A DNA stretch of 64,000 bases, taken from positions 1-64,000 of the forward strand of contig JAAYBV010000039.1 of the NCBI GenBank assembly GCA_012744475.1. Direction: 5' to 3'. The notes under the pieces are model-generated. The model made no database searches. It saw only the letters and a list, made by a program, of their open reading frames with translations, and was not told where the DNA came from. A program made the translations under genes and the position numbers. Source of the stretch: Phycisphaerae bacterium (GTDB lineage Bacteria; Planctomycetota; Phycisphaerae; Sedimentisphaerales; Anaerobacaceae). Positions 33,728 to 44,000 of this stretch are shown piece after piece. Each line of letters begins with the position of its first letter. The stretch's first letter is position 1.

Positions 33728-34666
33728 ATGTCTGAAATGCTATCACGCAGACGATTTCTCGAAATGGGGATCACGACAGCCGGCGCTTTGTCTGTGCCCG
33801 GCGTGGCCGCAGCGGCCGTCGGCGACGCCGCCGCGCGTCCGGAGCTACCTTTCAAGATCTCGCTGGCGGAGTGGTCGCTCAATCAGAGCCTCTTCGGGCG
33901 GACCGACCTGAAGATCACCAACCTCGATTTCCCGCGCATCGCACGCCGGCTCGGGATCGAGGGGCTCGAATACGTCAACCAGTTCTTCATGGACAAGGCC
34001 AGGGACCAGAGCTACCTGGCCGAGCTGAACCAGCGCGTCAAGGACAACGACTGCAAGTCGGTCCTGATCATGTGCGACAACGAAGGGGCCATCGGCGCGG
34101 CCGACAAGGCCAAGCGTCTCGAAACGATCGAGAACCACATCAAGTGGCTGGAGGCCGCCAAGACGCTCGGCTGCCATTCGATCCGGGTCAACGCCCAGTC
34201 AGAGGGCAGCTACGAAGAGCAGCAGAAGCTGGCCGCCGACGGGCTGCGCGGGCTGTGCGAGCGCGCGGTGCCGTACAGCCTGAACGTCGTCGTCGAGAAT
34301 CACGGGGGTCTATCGTCCAACGGCGAATGGCTCGTCGGCGTGATCAAGCTCGTGGACCTGCCCAACTGCGGCACGCTGCCTGACTTCGGCAACTTCGGCG
34401 ACTACGACCGCTACAAGGGCGTAGCCGAAATGATGCCCTACGCCAAAGGCGTCAGCGCCAAGGCCACGCGGTTCGACGACGAAGGGAATGTTCTGGACAC
34501 GGATTTCCCCCGCATGATGAAGATCGTCCTGGACGCCGGCTATCACGGCTACGTCGGAATCGAATCGGGCGGCAGGGACCAGATGAGCGAAATCGACGCC
34601 ATCCGGGCGACCAAACGCGTGCTCGAACGCATCCAGCGCGAGCATCGGGCGAGCGCTCCGGCCTGA
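33728..34666 (+). CDS. Tat-exported sugar phosphate isomerase/epimerase-like TIM-barrel protein
   Basis: 312 residues. A twin-arginine signal (SRRRFLEMG...[13 protein letters not shown]) precedes a xylose-isomerase-like TIM barrel. Candidate metal ligands are seen in [12 protein letters not shown] (Glu, His), LPDFGNFGD and YVGIESGG. The protein follows the sugar ABC operon by 57 bases with AGGAGG before the ATG. Tat export suggests a folded, cofactor- or metal-bound enzyme acting on sugars outside the cytoplasm; the substrate is unknown. Such barrels are very common in planctomycetes. Confidence 0.88.
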   Translation: MSEMLSRRRFLEMGITTAGALSVPGVAAAAVGDAAARPELPFKISLAEWSLNQSLFGRTDLKITNLDFPRIARRLGIEGLEYVNQFFMDKARDQSYLAELNQRVKDNDCKSVLIMCDNEGAIGAADKAKRLETIENHIKWLEAAKTLGCHSIRVNAQSEGSYEEQQKLAADGLRGLCERAVPYSLNVVVENHGGLSSNGEWLVGVIKLVDLPNCGTLPDFGNFGDYDRYKGVAEMMPYAKGVSAKATRFDDEGNVLDTDFPRMMKIVLDAGYHGYVGIESGGRDQMSEIDAIRATKRVLERIQREHRASAPA

Positions 34667-34731
34667 CCCAAAGACCGCGCCCTGTTCCTCGCTTGTCAGG
34701 ACGTCATTTAGCCTGGCGACATGGGTGGCAG

Positions 34732-34752
34732 CCTCAAGGCGCAGCCTTGGGG
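34732..34752. repeat. short inverted repeat in the spacer before the second ECF gene
   Basis: CCTCAAGGC and GCCTTGGGG around GCA, with one mismatch. It lies in the ~220-base gap 34667-34890, where I see no gene. Confidence 0.4.
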
Positions 34753-34890
34753 ATGGTGGGCGCGGCTTGTCCACGGGCGACGGGCCGCCAACCGTAGCCG
34801 TCTTCTGTACCAGCGATCGTGATTTTCCCCAACAGGAGCCACCTCCCGCGCGTTAAGGTAGATGAAGAGTCCCGGTGCACGGGAGGTCAG

Positions 34891-35457
34891 GTGCGGATTG
34901 TGGCAACGGAAAACGCAGAGTCGACAGGGTCGTCTGACAACCGGGCAGCTCGCGTGAGACCTGCCGAGGTGTTCCTGGCAGAGACGGACCTGTTGAGAAA
35001 GGTCATCGCCGGCATGGGCTTGCGCAGCGGTGATGCCGAGGACGTCCTCCAGACCGTGTCGATCAAGTGCCTCGACCACGCTTCTGCGTTCGCCGAGCCA
35101 TCCCAATGCCGCCGATGGCTGATCCGCGTGACGATGAACGAGTGCGTCACGGAACATCGGCGTCGCCGGCGATTTCGCCGGCACGCAACAGGCATTGCCA
35201 AGCACGGGCGCGGGCTCGCCGCAAAGGACCCCGCTCAGGATGCCATCTCTTCGGAACAACGGGACGCCGTACAAGGTGCCTTGCACGACCTGGCCGATGA
35301 GTTGCTCCAGCCGCTGGTGTTGAGGTACTTGTGCGACCAGAGTTCCGCACAGATCGGCGAGATTCTGAGCCTGCCGGCCTCGACGGTGCGCAGCGCGCTG
35401 TGCAAGGGGCGAATGGCCCTGGCCAGAGCCTTGATGAAACGAGGGATAGAACGATGA
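34891..35457 (+). CDS. ECF RNA polymerase sigma factor (second)
   Basis: 188 residues from a GTG start with GGAGG four bases upstream. Region 2 is LRKVIAGMGLRSGDAEDVLQTVSIKCL...CRRWLIRVTMNECVTEHRRRRRF, and region 4 is LLQPLVLRYLCDQSSAQIGEILSLPASTVRSALCKGRMALARAL. Stop overlaps the anti-sigma ATG (ATGA). A longer GTG start at 34819 would add residues with no family similarity. Together with the next two genes it forms a three-gene signalling operon. Confidence 0.88.
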   Translation: MRIVATENAESTGSSDNRAARVRPAEVFLAETDLLRKVIAGMGLRSGDAEDVLQTVSIKCLDHASAFAEPSQCRRWLIRVTMNECVTEHRRRRRFRRHATGIAKHGRGLAAKDPAQDAISSEQRDAVQGALHDLADELLQPLVLRYLCDQSSAQIGEILSLPASTVRSALCKGRMALARALMKRGIER

Positions 35458-35960
35458 ATCGCGATTCCTGCCAGATCACTGGAGAGCTGCTCGTCGATTT
35501 CGCGGACGACACGCTGAGTTGCGAAGAAGCTGCTCGGGTCCGCGAGCACGTCGAGCAGTGTCCGCAGTGTCGCGCGACAGTCGAAGCCCTGAAGCAATCG
35601 CTGGAGACGGCCCAGGCGATCTGGCGGGACAACGCGTGTCCCGCAAGCAGCGCCCGGACGCTGCCACTGCACTGGCGGCGTTACGCCGCCGTCGCCGCAA
35701 CGGTCCTGCTGGCTGCGGGTGCGCTAATGTACCGGCCTGCACGCCAGCCGGCGCGGGCCGATGCGCCGACGCTCGCGGAGATCGAGAATCGCATGACGCA
35801 GTCGGCCCAAGCGGCGCGCCTGCTGGTCACCGTCGAGCAATTGGAATCGCAGGCGTCGTTGCGAGACGTTGCGAAAAGTCAGTATCGCTACATCCTGGCA
35901 GAGTACCCCGAAACCAGCGCCGCGAAAGCGGCACGATTGAAACTCGAGTCCTTTCGATAG
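35454..35960 (+). CDS. zinc-finger anti-sigma factor
   Basis: 168 residues. The cytoplasmic N-terminus has the ZAS zinc motif HVEQCPQC (His-X3-Cys-X2-Cys), followed by one membrane helix (RYAAVAATVLLAAGALMY) at about residues 75-95 and a periplasmic helical tail (SLRDVAKSQYRYILAEYPETSAAKAARLKLES) that looks like a TPR-type helix pair. It should bind and inhibit the adjacent sigma factor and release it on an envelope signal. Translationally coupled to the sigma gene. Confidence 0.88.
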   Translation: MNRDSCQITGELLVDFADDTLSCEEAARVREHVEQCPQCRATVEALKQSLETAQAIWRDNACPASSARTLPLHWRRYAAVAATVLLAAGALMYRPARQPARADAPTLAEIENRMTQSAQAARLLVTVEQLESQASLRDVAKSQYRYILAEYPETSAAKAARLKLESFR

Positions 35961-35974
35961 AAGGAGAACCGACC

Positions 35975-37024
35975 ATGACCCGGAAATCCGCTCTTGTGTT
36001 GCTTCTGTCCCTGGCAACCACAGCTTTCTCCACCTCTGCCCCGACCGAGCCCAACGAGACACCGGAGTTGGAGTTTCAGATGAGCAACGAAACCACACGG
36101 TGGACCATTGAGGCAGTCGTCAACGACACATCCGTCTACTACGACGACCCTGGATCGATCCGGCCCCGGTATGCGGCTCAGCTCATCCTGCCCCGCCACA
36201 GTTGGTTTAATAGCACGTGGGTTCTGGAGCTGGCGATGAACAGTCCGCTAGCCCAGAAGCTCTCACCGGCACAAAAGGAGTTTCTCGCCCAGGGTTTCGG
36301 CACCCGGGTCGATAAGAGCGCTGCCAACATCCCGAACTATTACTCGATCTACCTCTATGCCGTCAGCGAAGAGGATGCCAAGATCATGGCCCGGGCCGCC
36401 ATGGACGGTCTCACCACGCTGGCAAGAAAGAACCTTGCCACGGGATTGCGTGGTTGGGAGAAATGGAAGCAGGACTTCGAACGCAGCCGTCGCGAGCTGG
36501 TCGAGAAGCAGGAACAACTCAAGAAGGTCGAGCCCCAATATGACAACCTGAAGATGCGCCTTCATCCGGGCCTGGGCGACGATAACGCAGAGCAACTGGC
36601 CAGGGAACTCATCTTTCAGATGAACAAGGAAGGCAATACGCTCGACATCGAACTGGCCGGTATCCGCGCCAAGCTCCAGATCATCGACGACTACCGCAGG
36701 CGATCGGACTTGGACAAGAACGTCAGCGACCGGCTCGAAGCCATGAGAATCGATCAATTGATCGAACTGAGCAGTCTCGAAGCCCGCCGGAAAGCCATCG
36801 AGAGAATTCTCGCGGCGGAGCAGGAATTCTGCCGCCTTTACGGTGAGAAGAAGGAACTCCGTGAGACTATCCCCAGACACGTCGAGAACATCCGAGATGG
36901 CGAAGAGAGACTCAAGGGGGAGCCGGAAATCCTCAAACAGAAACGGGAAGCACACGCCACACCGCGGATCTACAACGACACCGTCATCCTCTATCCCATC
37001 GCGGACAGCGAGGTGAAGAACTGA
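35975..37024 (+). CDS. exported coiled-coil protein of unknown function in the ECF operon
   Basis: 349 residues with signal peptide (TRKSALVLLLSLATTAFSTSA) and AAGGAG before the ATG. After a beta-rich N-terminal part (RWTIEAVVNDTSVYYDDPGSIRPRYAAQLILP) most of the chain is charged coiled coil (KWKQDFERSRRELVEKQEQLKKVEPQYDNLK, then LDIELAGIRAKLQIIDDYRRRSDLDKN). No family recognised. As the last gene of an ECF/anti-sigma operon it could be the envelope sensor or the main output of the sigma factor. Confidence 0.72.
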   Translation: MTRKSALVLLLSLATTAFSTSAPTEPNETPELEFQMSNETTRWTIEAVVNDTSVYYDDPGSIRPRYAAQLILPRHSWFNSTWVLELAMNSPLAQKLSPAQKEFLAQGFGTRVDKSAANIPNYYSIYLYAVSEEDAKIMARAAMDGLTTLARKNLATGLRGWEKWKQDFERSRRELVEKQEQLKKVEPQYDNLKMRLHPGLGDDNAEQLARELIFQMNKEGNTLDIELAGIRAKLQIIDDYRRRSDLDKNVSDRLEAMRIDQLIELSSLEARRKAIERILAAEQEFCRLYGEKKELRETIPRHVENIRDGEERLKGEPEILKQKREAHATPRIYNDTVILYPIADSEVKN

Positions 37025-37079
37025 CTGCTGCAGGCTGTCCCGGTCCCGGCGCATCTCGGGTTTGAGCATTGAGGATTGC

Positions 37080-37117
37080 GGATTTCGGATTCGCCGAGGC
37101 ACCTCAGTCCGAAATCC
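37080..37117. repeat. perfect 10-bp inverted repeat downstream of the ECF operon
   Basis: GGATTTCGGA (37080-37089) and TCCGAAATCC (37108-37117) with an 18-base loop. It could act as a terminator for the upstream operon, but there is no T-run; the surrounding sequence is AT-richer than average and contains GGATT-like words. Confidence 0.5.
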
Positions 37118-37169
37118 GAGATCGCCAATCCGGCGGTCAATCCTCCATCCGCCACCGCGAACGATCCGC

Positions 37170-37198
37170 TTGGCTTTCGGCTTCGGCTGTGGTATCCT
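37170..37198 (+). promoter_or_regulatory. promoter of the P-type ATPase gene
   Basis: TTGGCT (37170-37175), 17-base spacer, TATCCT (37193-37198), 55 bases before the ATG at 37253. Confidence 0.45.
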
Positions 37199-37252
37199 TC
37201 TGCCCGATTGACCCTGTAATCAATCACCGATAGTCAATTGAGAACCGCGTCC

Positions 37253-39931
37253 ATGAGCCATCTGGCATCGACGACCGACATCTACAGGCTCTTGAACGTC
37301 CATCCGGGGGGCCTCTCGGAGGCCCAGGTCAGAGACCGGCTGAATCAGTACGGCCCGAACGAGCTCCAGAGCGTTGCCCGGTTCAAGCTGCTGACGATGA
37401 TCGTCTCGCAGTTCTCGAACATGTTCCTCATCCTGCTGTTGTTCGCCAGCCTCGTTTCCTGGCTGACCGGCGCCGGGTCCGACGCGATGATTATCGCCGC
37501 CATCGTCCTGGCCAACGCCACGATCAGCTTCATCCAGGAATACAAGGCCGAACAGGCGCTCAAATCCCTCCAGAGCATGATGGCGGACCTTACCCACGTC
37601 GTGCGCGGCGGGTCCGTCCGGCGAATCCCCGCCAGGCTCATCGTGCCGGGCGACATCGTCCAGGTCGAAGCCGGCGACCGCATCCCCGCCGACGGCGTCA
37701 TCCTCGAATGCATCAACGGCATGGTCAACGAGTCGTCGCTCACCGGCGAATCGGTCCCGGTCTCCAAGAGAGCGGTCCGGTCGGCGCAGGCGCCCGTGGA
37801 TGAGGAGAAGGTGTTCGCCGGAACGACGCTCAGCTACGGCCGCCTGACTTTTCTGGTATGCCAGACGGGCATGAACACGCGGATCGGCAGCATCGCCCGC
37901 GTGACGACCGACATCGCCGTGGAGAAAGGCCCGCTCCAGGTGGAGCTGGACGCCATCGGCCGGCGGATCGCGCGGGTCGCGGCGGGCATCTGCCTGGCCG
38001 TCTTCCTCATCATGGCCATTCGCTACGATCTGACGGTCACCTCGCTGCGCGACGCCTTCCTGTTCGCCATCGCGCTGGCGGTGGCCATCGTTCCCGAGGG
38101 GCTGCCGGCGACGGTAACCATCGGCCTGGCCTTCGGCATGAGGAAGATGGCCCGCGAGAACGCGATCATTCGCAAACTCTCGGCCGTTGAGACGCTCGGC
38201 TGCACCACGGTGATCTGCACCGACAAGACGGGCACCCTGACGAAGAACGAGATGACCGTCCGGGCGGTGTACGCCGGCGGCGAGTACCTTCACGTTTCGG
38301 GAGCCGGCTACGGGAAGGAAGGCGACTATACGGACGCGTCGGGTCGCGCCGTCGAATCGGCCGACGAGCGCCTCAGCCAACTGCTGCGGCTGGCGGTGCT
38401 GTGCAACAATGCCCACTACACCGACCACACCGCGCTGGGAGACCCCACGGAGATCGCCCTGCTCGTCGCCGCCGTCAAGGCCGATCCCGGCGCGCCGGGA
38501 GCCCTTCGCACGCACTACCCCCGTCTCGACGAGCTGCCCTTCGACTCGGACCGGCGCATGATGACCACCGTCCACGAGCATGTGGGCCATCGCGGGTTCT
38601 TCTCGGCCACGAAGGGCGCCCCCGACCGTATTCTCGACCATTGCACGCACTACTTCGACCCCAAGGGACGTCGGGACCGCGTTCGGCCCCTCGATGAGGA
38701 AACCCTCAAGGACCTTCGGACGGTACGCTCACGGATGGCCACCGGCGCGATGCGCGTGCTCGGGTTCGCCTACAAGGATCTCTCCAGCCCCGATCCGGCA
38801 CATCGCGGGAATCTGGAAGAGGGTATGGTCTTCGCCGGATTCATGGGCATGGCCGACCCGCCGAGACCGGACGTCGAGGAGGCCATCCGGCTGTGCAAGC
38901 AGGCCGGAATACGCGTCATCATGACCACCGGCGATCAGAAGGAAACCGCACTGGCCGTCGCGAGGGAAACCGGCATCATCCCGATGGACGAGGAACGGGT
39001 GATCCTGGCCGATGAGCTGCACCGCATGGACGACGCGACGCTCGATCGCGCCCTGGAGCAGGTCAACATCTTCGCCCAGATCTCCCCTGAGGACAAGATG
39101 AGGCTGGTCGAGAGCCTCAAGAGAGACGGCGAGATCGTCGCCATGACCGGGGACGGGGTCAACGACGCTCCGGCCCTGAAGCGGGCCGACATCGGTGTCG
39201 CCATGGGCAGGAGCGGCACGGACATCGCCAAGGACGCCTCGAAGATGGTCATCGCCGACGACTCGTTCTCTTCGATCGTCACCGCGGTCATGGAAGGCCG
39301 GGCCATCTACGACAACATCAAGAAGTTCATCCTGTACGCCTTCTCGGGCATCACGGCCGAGTTCTTCGTCGTGTGCTTCTCCCTCCTGCCGGGCGTCGGG
39401 CAATTGCTCTCGGCGATTCAAATCCTCTGGATCGATCTGGGAACCGAGGTGCTGCCCGCCCTGTCGCTGAGTCTGGACCCGGCGGCGCCCGACATCATGT
39501 TCCGAAAGCCCCGCAAGCGACAGGACCGCCTGATCGACAAAGAGCTGCTGCTGCACGTCGGCTTCAACAGCGTGGTCATCGCCATCGGCGCGGTCCTGCT
39601 GTACTTCGGTTACCGCGCCGGCGGCTGGCCCGAGAAGGCCGTGACGGTTCCGTTCGTATCCATTATCCTGTTCCAGATGTTCAACATCTTCAACTGCCGT
39701 GACTCCCGAGGGTCGATCCTCCATATATCGCTCTGGAAGAATCCCTACGTTCTCGGCGCCGTCGGCATCTCGACCGTCGCCACAATCCTGCTGGTGTCGC
39801 TGCCATCGTCGGCCCGGCTGTTTCACATCGAGCCTCTGTCCATCCTCGACTGGGCCATCCTGGCCGTGGTGTCCGGCTCGATCATCGTGCTGAACGAGAT
39901 CGCCAAACGCCTCTACTGGAAGACCCCGTAA
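37253..39931 (+). CDS. P2-type cation-transporting ATPase with Na,K-ATPase-like ion site
   Basis: 892 residues with the full P-type plan: actuator TGES (~163), M4 PEGLPAT, phosphorylation DKTGTLTKNE (~323), MTGDGVNDAP (~631) and six C-terminal membrane segments. Most bacterial relatives are annotated as Ca2+ pumps. In M6, however, the sequence is LWIDLGTEVLPALSLSLDPAAPDIM; the spacing and wording (IDLGT..-PA-SL-..-DIM) match animal Na,K-ATPase rather than SERCA (LWVNLVTDGLPA). The ion is therefore uncertain: Na+/K+-type or Ca2+. Start at 37253 is the first ATG with a cytoplasmic cation-ATPase N-domain; a TTG at 37238 is possible. Confidence 0.93.
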   Translation: MSHLASTTDIYRLLNVHPGGLSEAQVRDRLNQYGPNELQSVARFKLLTMIVSQFSNMFLILLLFASLVSWLTGAGSDAMIIAAIVLANATISFIQEYKAEQALKSLQSMMADLTHVVRGGSVRRIPARLIVPGDIVQVEAGDRIPADGVILECINGMVNESSLTGESVPVSKRAVRSAQAPVDEEKVFAGTTLSYGRLTFLVCQTGMNTRIGSIARVTTDIAVEKGPLQVELDAIGRRIARVAAGICLAVFLIMAIRYDLTVTSLRDAFLFAIALAVAIVPEGLPATVTIGLAFGMRKMARENAIIRKLSAVETLGCTTVICTDKTGTLTKNEMTVRAVYAGGEYLHVSGAGYGKEGDYTDASGRAVESADERLSQLLRLAVLCNNAHYTDHTALGDPTEIALLVAAVKADPGAPGALRTHYPRLDELPFDSDRRMMTTVHEHVGHRGFFSATKGAPDRILDHCTHYFDPKGRRDRVRPLDEETLKDLRTVRSRMATGAMRVLGFAYKDLSSPDPAHRGNLEEGMVFAGFMGMADPPRPDVEEAIRLCKQAGIRVIMTTGDQKETALAVARETGIIPMDEERVILADELHRMDDATLDRALEQVNIFAQISPEDKMRLVESLKRDGEIVAMTGDGVNDAPALKRADIGVAMGRSGTDIAKDASKMVIADDSFSSIVTAVMEGRAIYDNIKKFILYAFSGITAEFFVVCFSLLPGVGQLLSAIQILWIDLGTEVLPALSLSLDPAAPDIMFRKPRKRQDRLIDKELLLHVGFNSVVIAIGAVLLYFGYRAGGWPEKAVTVPFVSIILFQMFNIFNCRDSRGSILHISLWKNPYVLGAVGISTVATILLVSLPSSARLFHIEPLSILDWAILAVVSGSIIVLNEIAKRLYWKTP

Positions 39932-39963
39932 GCCCCGCTCGACCCTTCTCCGAGGCGGATGTG

Positions 39964-39991
39964 GTAGGGGCGAATCATCATTCGCCCCTAC
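39964..39991. repeat. 28-bp perfect palindrome, dispersed family copy 1
   Basis: GTAGGGGCGAAT, spacer CATC, ATTCGCCCCTAC. The same half-sites recur at 44376-44403, 49882-49909 and (decayed) 60889-60916. It sits between the ATPase and the converging prepilin gene. Confidence 0.9.
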
Positions 39992-40007
39992 GTCAGGTCT
40001 TCCGGAG

Positions 40008-40847
40008 CTACGGCAACTCCAGTTCCGCTACCGGAGTGAATTGTCGGTGCCACTTGTACCGGCACACTTTCTCCAGCGCCACGCGCTGGACGTGCGCCCC
40101 CTTGAACAGGATGTTGATGCCTCGTCCATGGCGTTCCAGAAGGATGCGCGTGAGCTGGTTGGGGCTCATGCGATAGGGTGCTCCGGGGATGCCGGAACCC
40201 TTCAGGTCCAGGAACCTCGGTGTCTCGGTCACGTGCGAATCGTCCGGCCACGCGTCCACCCACCCGCCGTCCGAGATCAAGGGGCTGTCGCCGCGAGCGC
40301 CATCGTACTTGAAGCAGTGCTTTTGCACTTCCGCGGCGGGATAGCTCGATTTGCGTTCGGCGCTGAGGTCCTGCATCCAGCCGTTGAGCGTGTAGCTGCC
40401 TTCGTGCACCTCTTCCCGTCCCTCGGCGTTCACCTGCGACTGCCATCGCCAAGCCAGGTCGTGCGCCCCGTACAGAGGTGAGGTGTCATTGTATGGATTG
40501 CGCCACACGGCGGCCCCTGGACACCGCAGAACCTTCAACACGCCGCTGCGGGTGTCGCCCCGACCCTTGGCGAATTCCTTGGCGCTGAAATACGGCCCCA
40601 ACTGATAGAACCAGAACCCGCCGCTGGCCCACTGCGAGGAGGGCGCGTATTCGATATTGAAACCGTTGTTGTCGCCGGCGTATTGGTCCCAGGCCAGCCC
40701 GTACTGCCGCAGTTGAGCCGAACAGGCCGCCATCCGCGCTTGGCCCCTGGCCCGACTCAGCGCCGGCATCAGGATGCCCATCAGCAACGCGATGATGGCG
40801 ATGACGACCAGCAGCTCGATCAAGGTAAAGCCGTCTTGTGTGCGCAT
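40008..40847 (-). CDS. prepilin-like secreted protein (copy 3)
   Basis: 279 residues. Leader [39 protein letters not shown] is nearly the same as in the pair at 8-9.8 kb. The H-X9-DG site has decayed to [13 protein letters not shown]. The tail [11 protein letters not shown] parallels [11 protein letters not shown] of copy 2. GGAG lies eight bases before the ATG. Expected to be processed by a prepilin peptidase and exposed on the outer side of the inner membrane or beyond. Confidence 0.87.
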   Translation of the reverse strand: MRTQDGFTLIELLVVIAIIALLMGILMPALSRARGQARMAACSAQLRQYGLAWDQYAGDNNGFNIEYAPSSQWASGGFWFYQLGPYFSAKEFAKGRGDTRSGVLKVLRCPGAAVWRNPYNDTSPLYGAHDLAWRWQSQVNAEGREEVHEGSYTLNGWMQDLSAERKSSYPAAEVQKHCFKYDGARGDSPLISDGGWVDAWPDDSHVTETPRFLDLKGSGIPGAPYRMSPNQLTRILLERHGRGINILFKGAHVQRVALEKVCRYKWHRQFTPVAELELP

Positions 40848-40923
40848 GACGTTAGCTCCAACAACCGACCGCCGCGATTCGTCTGCGTCTCAAAGAGCCT
40901 CATGGGCCTCGAATCCATCACCT

Positions 40924-40952
40924 ATTGTAGGACGGCGGCGGGCGAGATGCAA
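40924..40952 (-). promoter_or_regulatory. promoter of prepilin copy 3
   Basis: On the minus strand TTGCAT (40952-40947), 17-base spacer, TACAAT (40929-40924). The -10 is identical to that of the promoter at 10112-10140, which also serves a prepilin gene. Confidence 0.6.
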
Positions 40953-41041
40953 ATATTCCTGTGTATTGGCCTTAGGCACCTGTTATGCTGGTTCGGACAA
41001 TAAGGAAGAGCATCCGCACCCTGACCTTGAGGAGACCTGCG

Positions 41042-44000
41042 ATGAGAATGGCTCTGCTGCTCGCCTGGAGCATATGCCTGTGCGGTTCCGTGGCGTTCGG
41101 ACGGGACTATTATGTCGCGACCGATGGCGACGACGCCAATCCGGGAACAATCGAGAAACCCTTTGCCACGCTGGAGAAGGCCCGTGACGCGATCCGCCAG
41201 CAGAGATCCGAAGGTGCGACGGTCATCCTTCGCGGTGGCAAGTACTTCCGCACGGAGTCCTTCACCCTGACCGAGCAGGACTCCGGCCAAACGGACCACC
41301 CCATCGTCTATCGCGCCTATCCGGGCGAAACCGTCCAAATCATCGGCGGATGGCAGCTTGCCGCAACGGATCTTGTACCGGTCTTGCCGGCGGATCCCAT
41401 CTGGAACCGACTCGATCCGAGCGCTCGTGGCAAATGCGTTCGTAGTGACGCCGTAAGGCGTTACGGACAACAGGCTCCGCTGCGATTGGAGCTGAGCGTC
41501 GACGGCAAGCTGATGCCGTTGGCCCGCTGGCCCAACGAAGGGTTCGTGCGCACGACGTCAGCCGCCAACGACATCGCGTTCGGCTACGACGATCCGCGTC
41601 CCGAACGCTGGCTGGATGCGCCCGATGCGCACGCCGTTGGCTACTGGTGCCACGGCTGGTCCAACCAGATCGTGAAGATCGCGAAGATCGACACGACCAA
41701 CAAGACAATCACCGCAGATAAGACCCCGCCGTACGGGATTCGAGCGAAGAAACCCTACTACGTCGTCAACCTCGTCGAAGAGATCGACCGGCCGGACGAA
41801 TGGTACTTCGACCGAGAGGCGGGGAGTCTCTATCTCTGGCCACCCGACGATTTCGGCAAGGGCGACATTCTGATCTCCACCCTGGATGCGCCGATCATCG
41901 CATTGAAGAACGCATCGCACGTTCGGCTCGAAGGGCTGACCGTCGAGATGGGCGTCGGCGACGGGATCGAGGTTTCGGGCGGCAGCAACGTCATGATCGA
42001 GCGTTGTACGGTCCGCAACATGCGAGGCAACGGCATCGAGATCAGCGGCACGAACCACGGCGTGGCCCACTGCACCATCCACGGCATCGGTCAGACGGGC
42101 GTCGGCGTCTCCGGCGGAGACCGCGCCAAGCTCACGCCGGGCAACAACGTTGTGCGTCACTGCACGATTCACGATTTCGGCCGCTGGCAACGAACCTATG
42201 CACCGGCGATTCGCATCAACGGCGTGGGCAACATCGTGGCCAACAACCGGCTCTACGATGCCCCGCACTCAGCGATTCTCTTCAACGGCAACGAGCACCG
42301 GATCGAGCTCAACGAAATCTACGGCGTCTGCTACGAGGTCGATGACGCCGGCTCGGTCTACGCCGGACGCGACTGGGGCCTGCGCGGCAATGTGATCGAG
42401 AAAAACTTCTTCCACGATATCGAAAGCCATCTGACCGGCAGCAACGGCGTCCACGCAGTCTACCTCGACGACTGCGCCAGCGGCATCACCGTCATCGGCA
42501 ACGTCTTCTACCGCATCAGCGGGCGGGCCATCATGTGCGGCGGCGGACGCGACAACACCATCGACAACAACGTCATCGCCAGGTGCGGCTCAGCCCACTT
42601 CACCGACCGGCGCGGCAAGGCCTGGATAGACAAGGACAACAGTTGGAAGCTCCTCGACAAGATCAAGCGGTACAACTACACGCAGCCGCCGTGGAGCGAG
42701 CGCTACCCGCGACTGGCCCACATCCTCGACAACGGTCTCGAGATGGCCAAGGAACCTGAAGGCTGCATCATCGCACGCAACATCGGCTGGAAGAACGAAC
42801 GCTGGCTGGAGAAGAACTGCCTCGGCGCCTGCGGCGGATTCGATTTCTACACCTTCCAGGACAATATCGAGGACCAGGACCCGAAGTTCGTCGATGAGGC
42901 GAACCTGAAGCTCGCGCTGCGCGACGATTCGCCCGCGTATTCAATCCCGGGCTTCAAGCGGATTCCATTCGAGAAGATCGGCCCGCAAGAGAGCAACAGC
43001 AAGCTGGGCGGCTACACCATTGACCCCGCGTGGATGGCTGAGGCGATGAAGGTCTTCAACGCTCCCAAGCCGAAGCTCGAATTCCCGACGAGGCACCCCG
43101 ACGCCCAGTGGTTTCCCGAGGCCAGTTTCGGCCTGTTCCTTCATTGGGGAATCCACAGCGTCGCGGGAATCGATCCATCGTGGTCGATGATGAAGGGTTG
43201 TCCCTGGCATGGCAGCTCCGATCCCTACAAGGACTACAACCAGGATCAGTCGAAATATTACGGGCTGGCGGAGAAGTTCAATCCGACGCAGTACGACCCG
43301 GACAAATGGATGGCGGCGGCGAAGAAGGCGGGCTTCACCTATGCGGTGCTGACGACGAAACACCACGACGGCTACGCGCTGTGGCCCACCAACTTCGGCG
43401 ACTTCAGCACGAAGCAGCACATGGCAGGCCGGGACCTGCTCAAGCCCTACGTCGACGCCTGCCGCAAGCACGGCCTGAAGGTCGGCTTCTACTTCTCGCC
43501 CCGCGACTGGCACTATCCGGGCTACCCGCAGGCGATGGAGTACCGGGCGGAGTATCCGCTGCCGCCGGCCGAAGAGAACTTCGAGAACTTCAAGGCGTTC
43601 TACGCCTACACGCTCGGCCAGATCCACGAGCTGTTGACCCGCTACGGCAGGATCGACCTGCTCTGGTTTGACGGCATGGGCTGGAGCGGCGTCGGCGACA
43701 TGCGCGCCGAGCAGACGCTGGCCTGGGTGCGATCGCTCCAGCCGGGCATCGTGATCAATCCGCGCTGGAGCGGGTTCGGCGATTTCGCCACCACCGAGTG
43801 TACGCCGGGCAAGCCCGAGCACTGGAAACCCGGCCAGTGGTGGGAGGCCTGCGACATCTGGCCCACCGGCCACTGGGGCTACGTCCCGAGCGAACGGTTC
43901 AAGCCGCTCTCGTGGGTCTTCGACCGCCTGGCCAACTGCCGTGCGTGGGGAGGCAATTTCCTGTGCAACGTGGGCCCGCGCCCCGACGGCACGATGCCCG

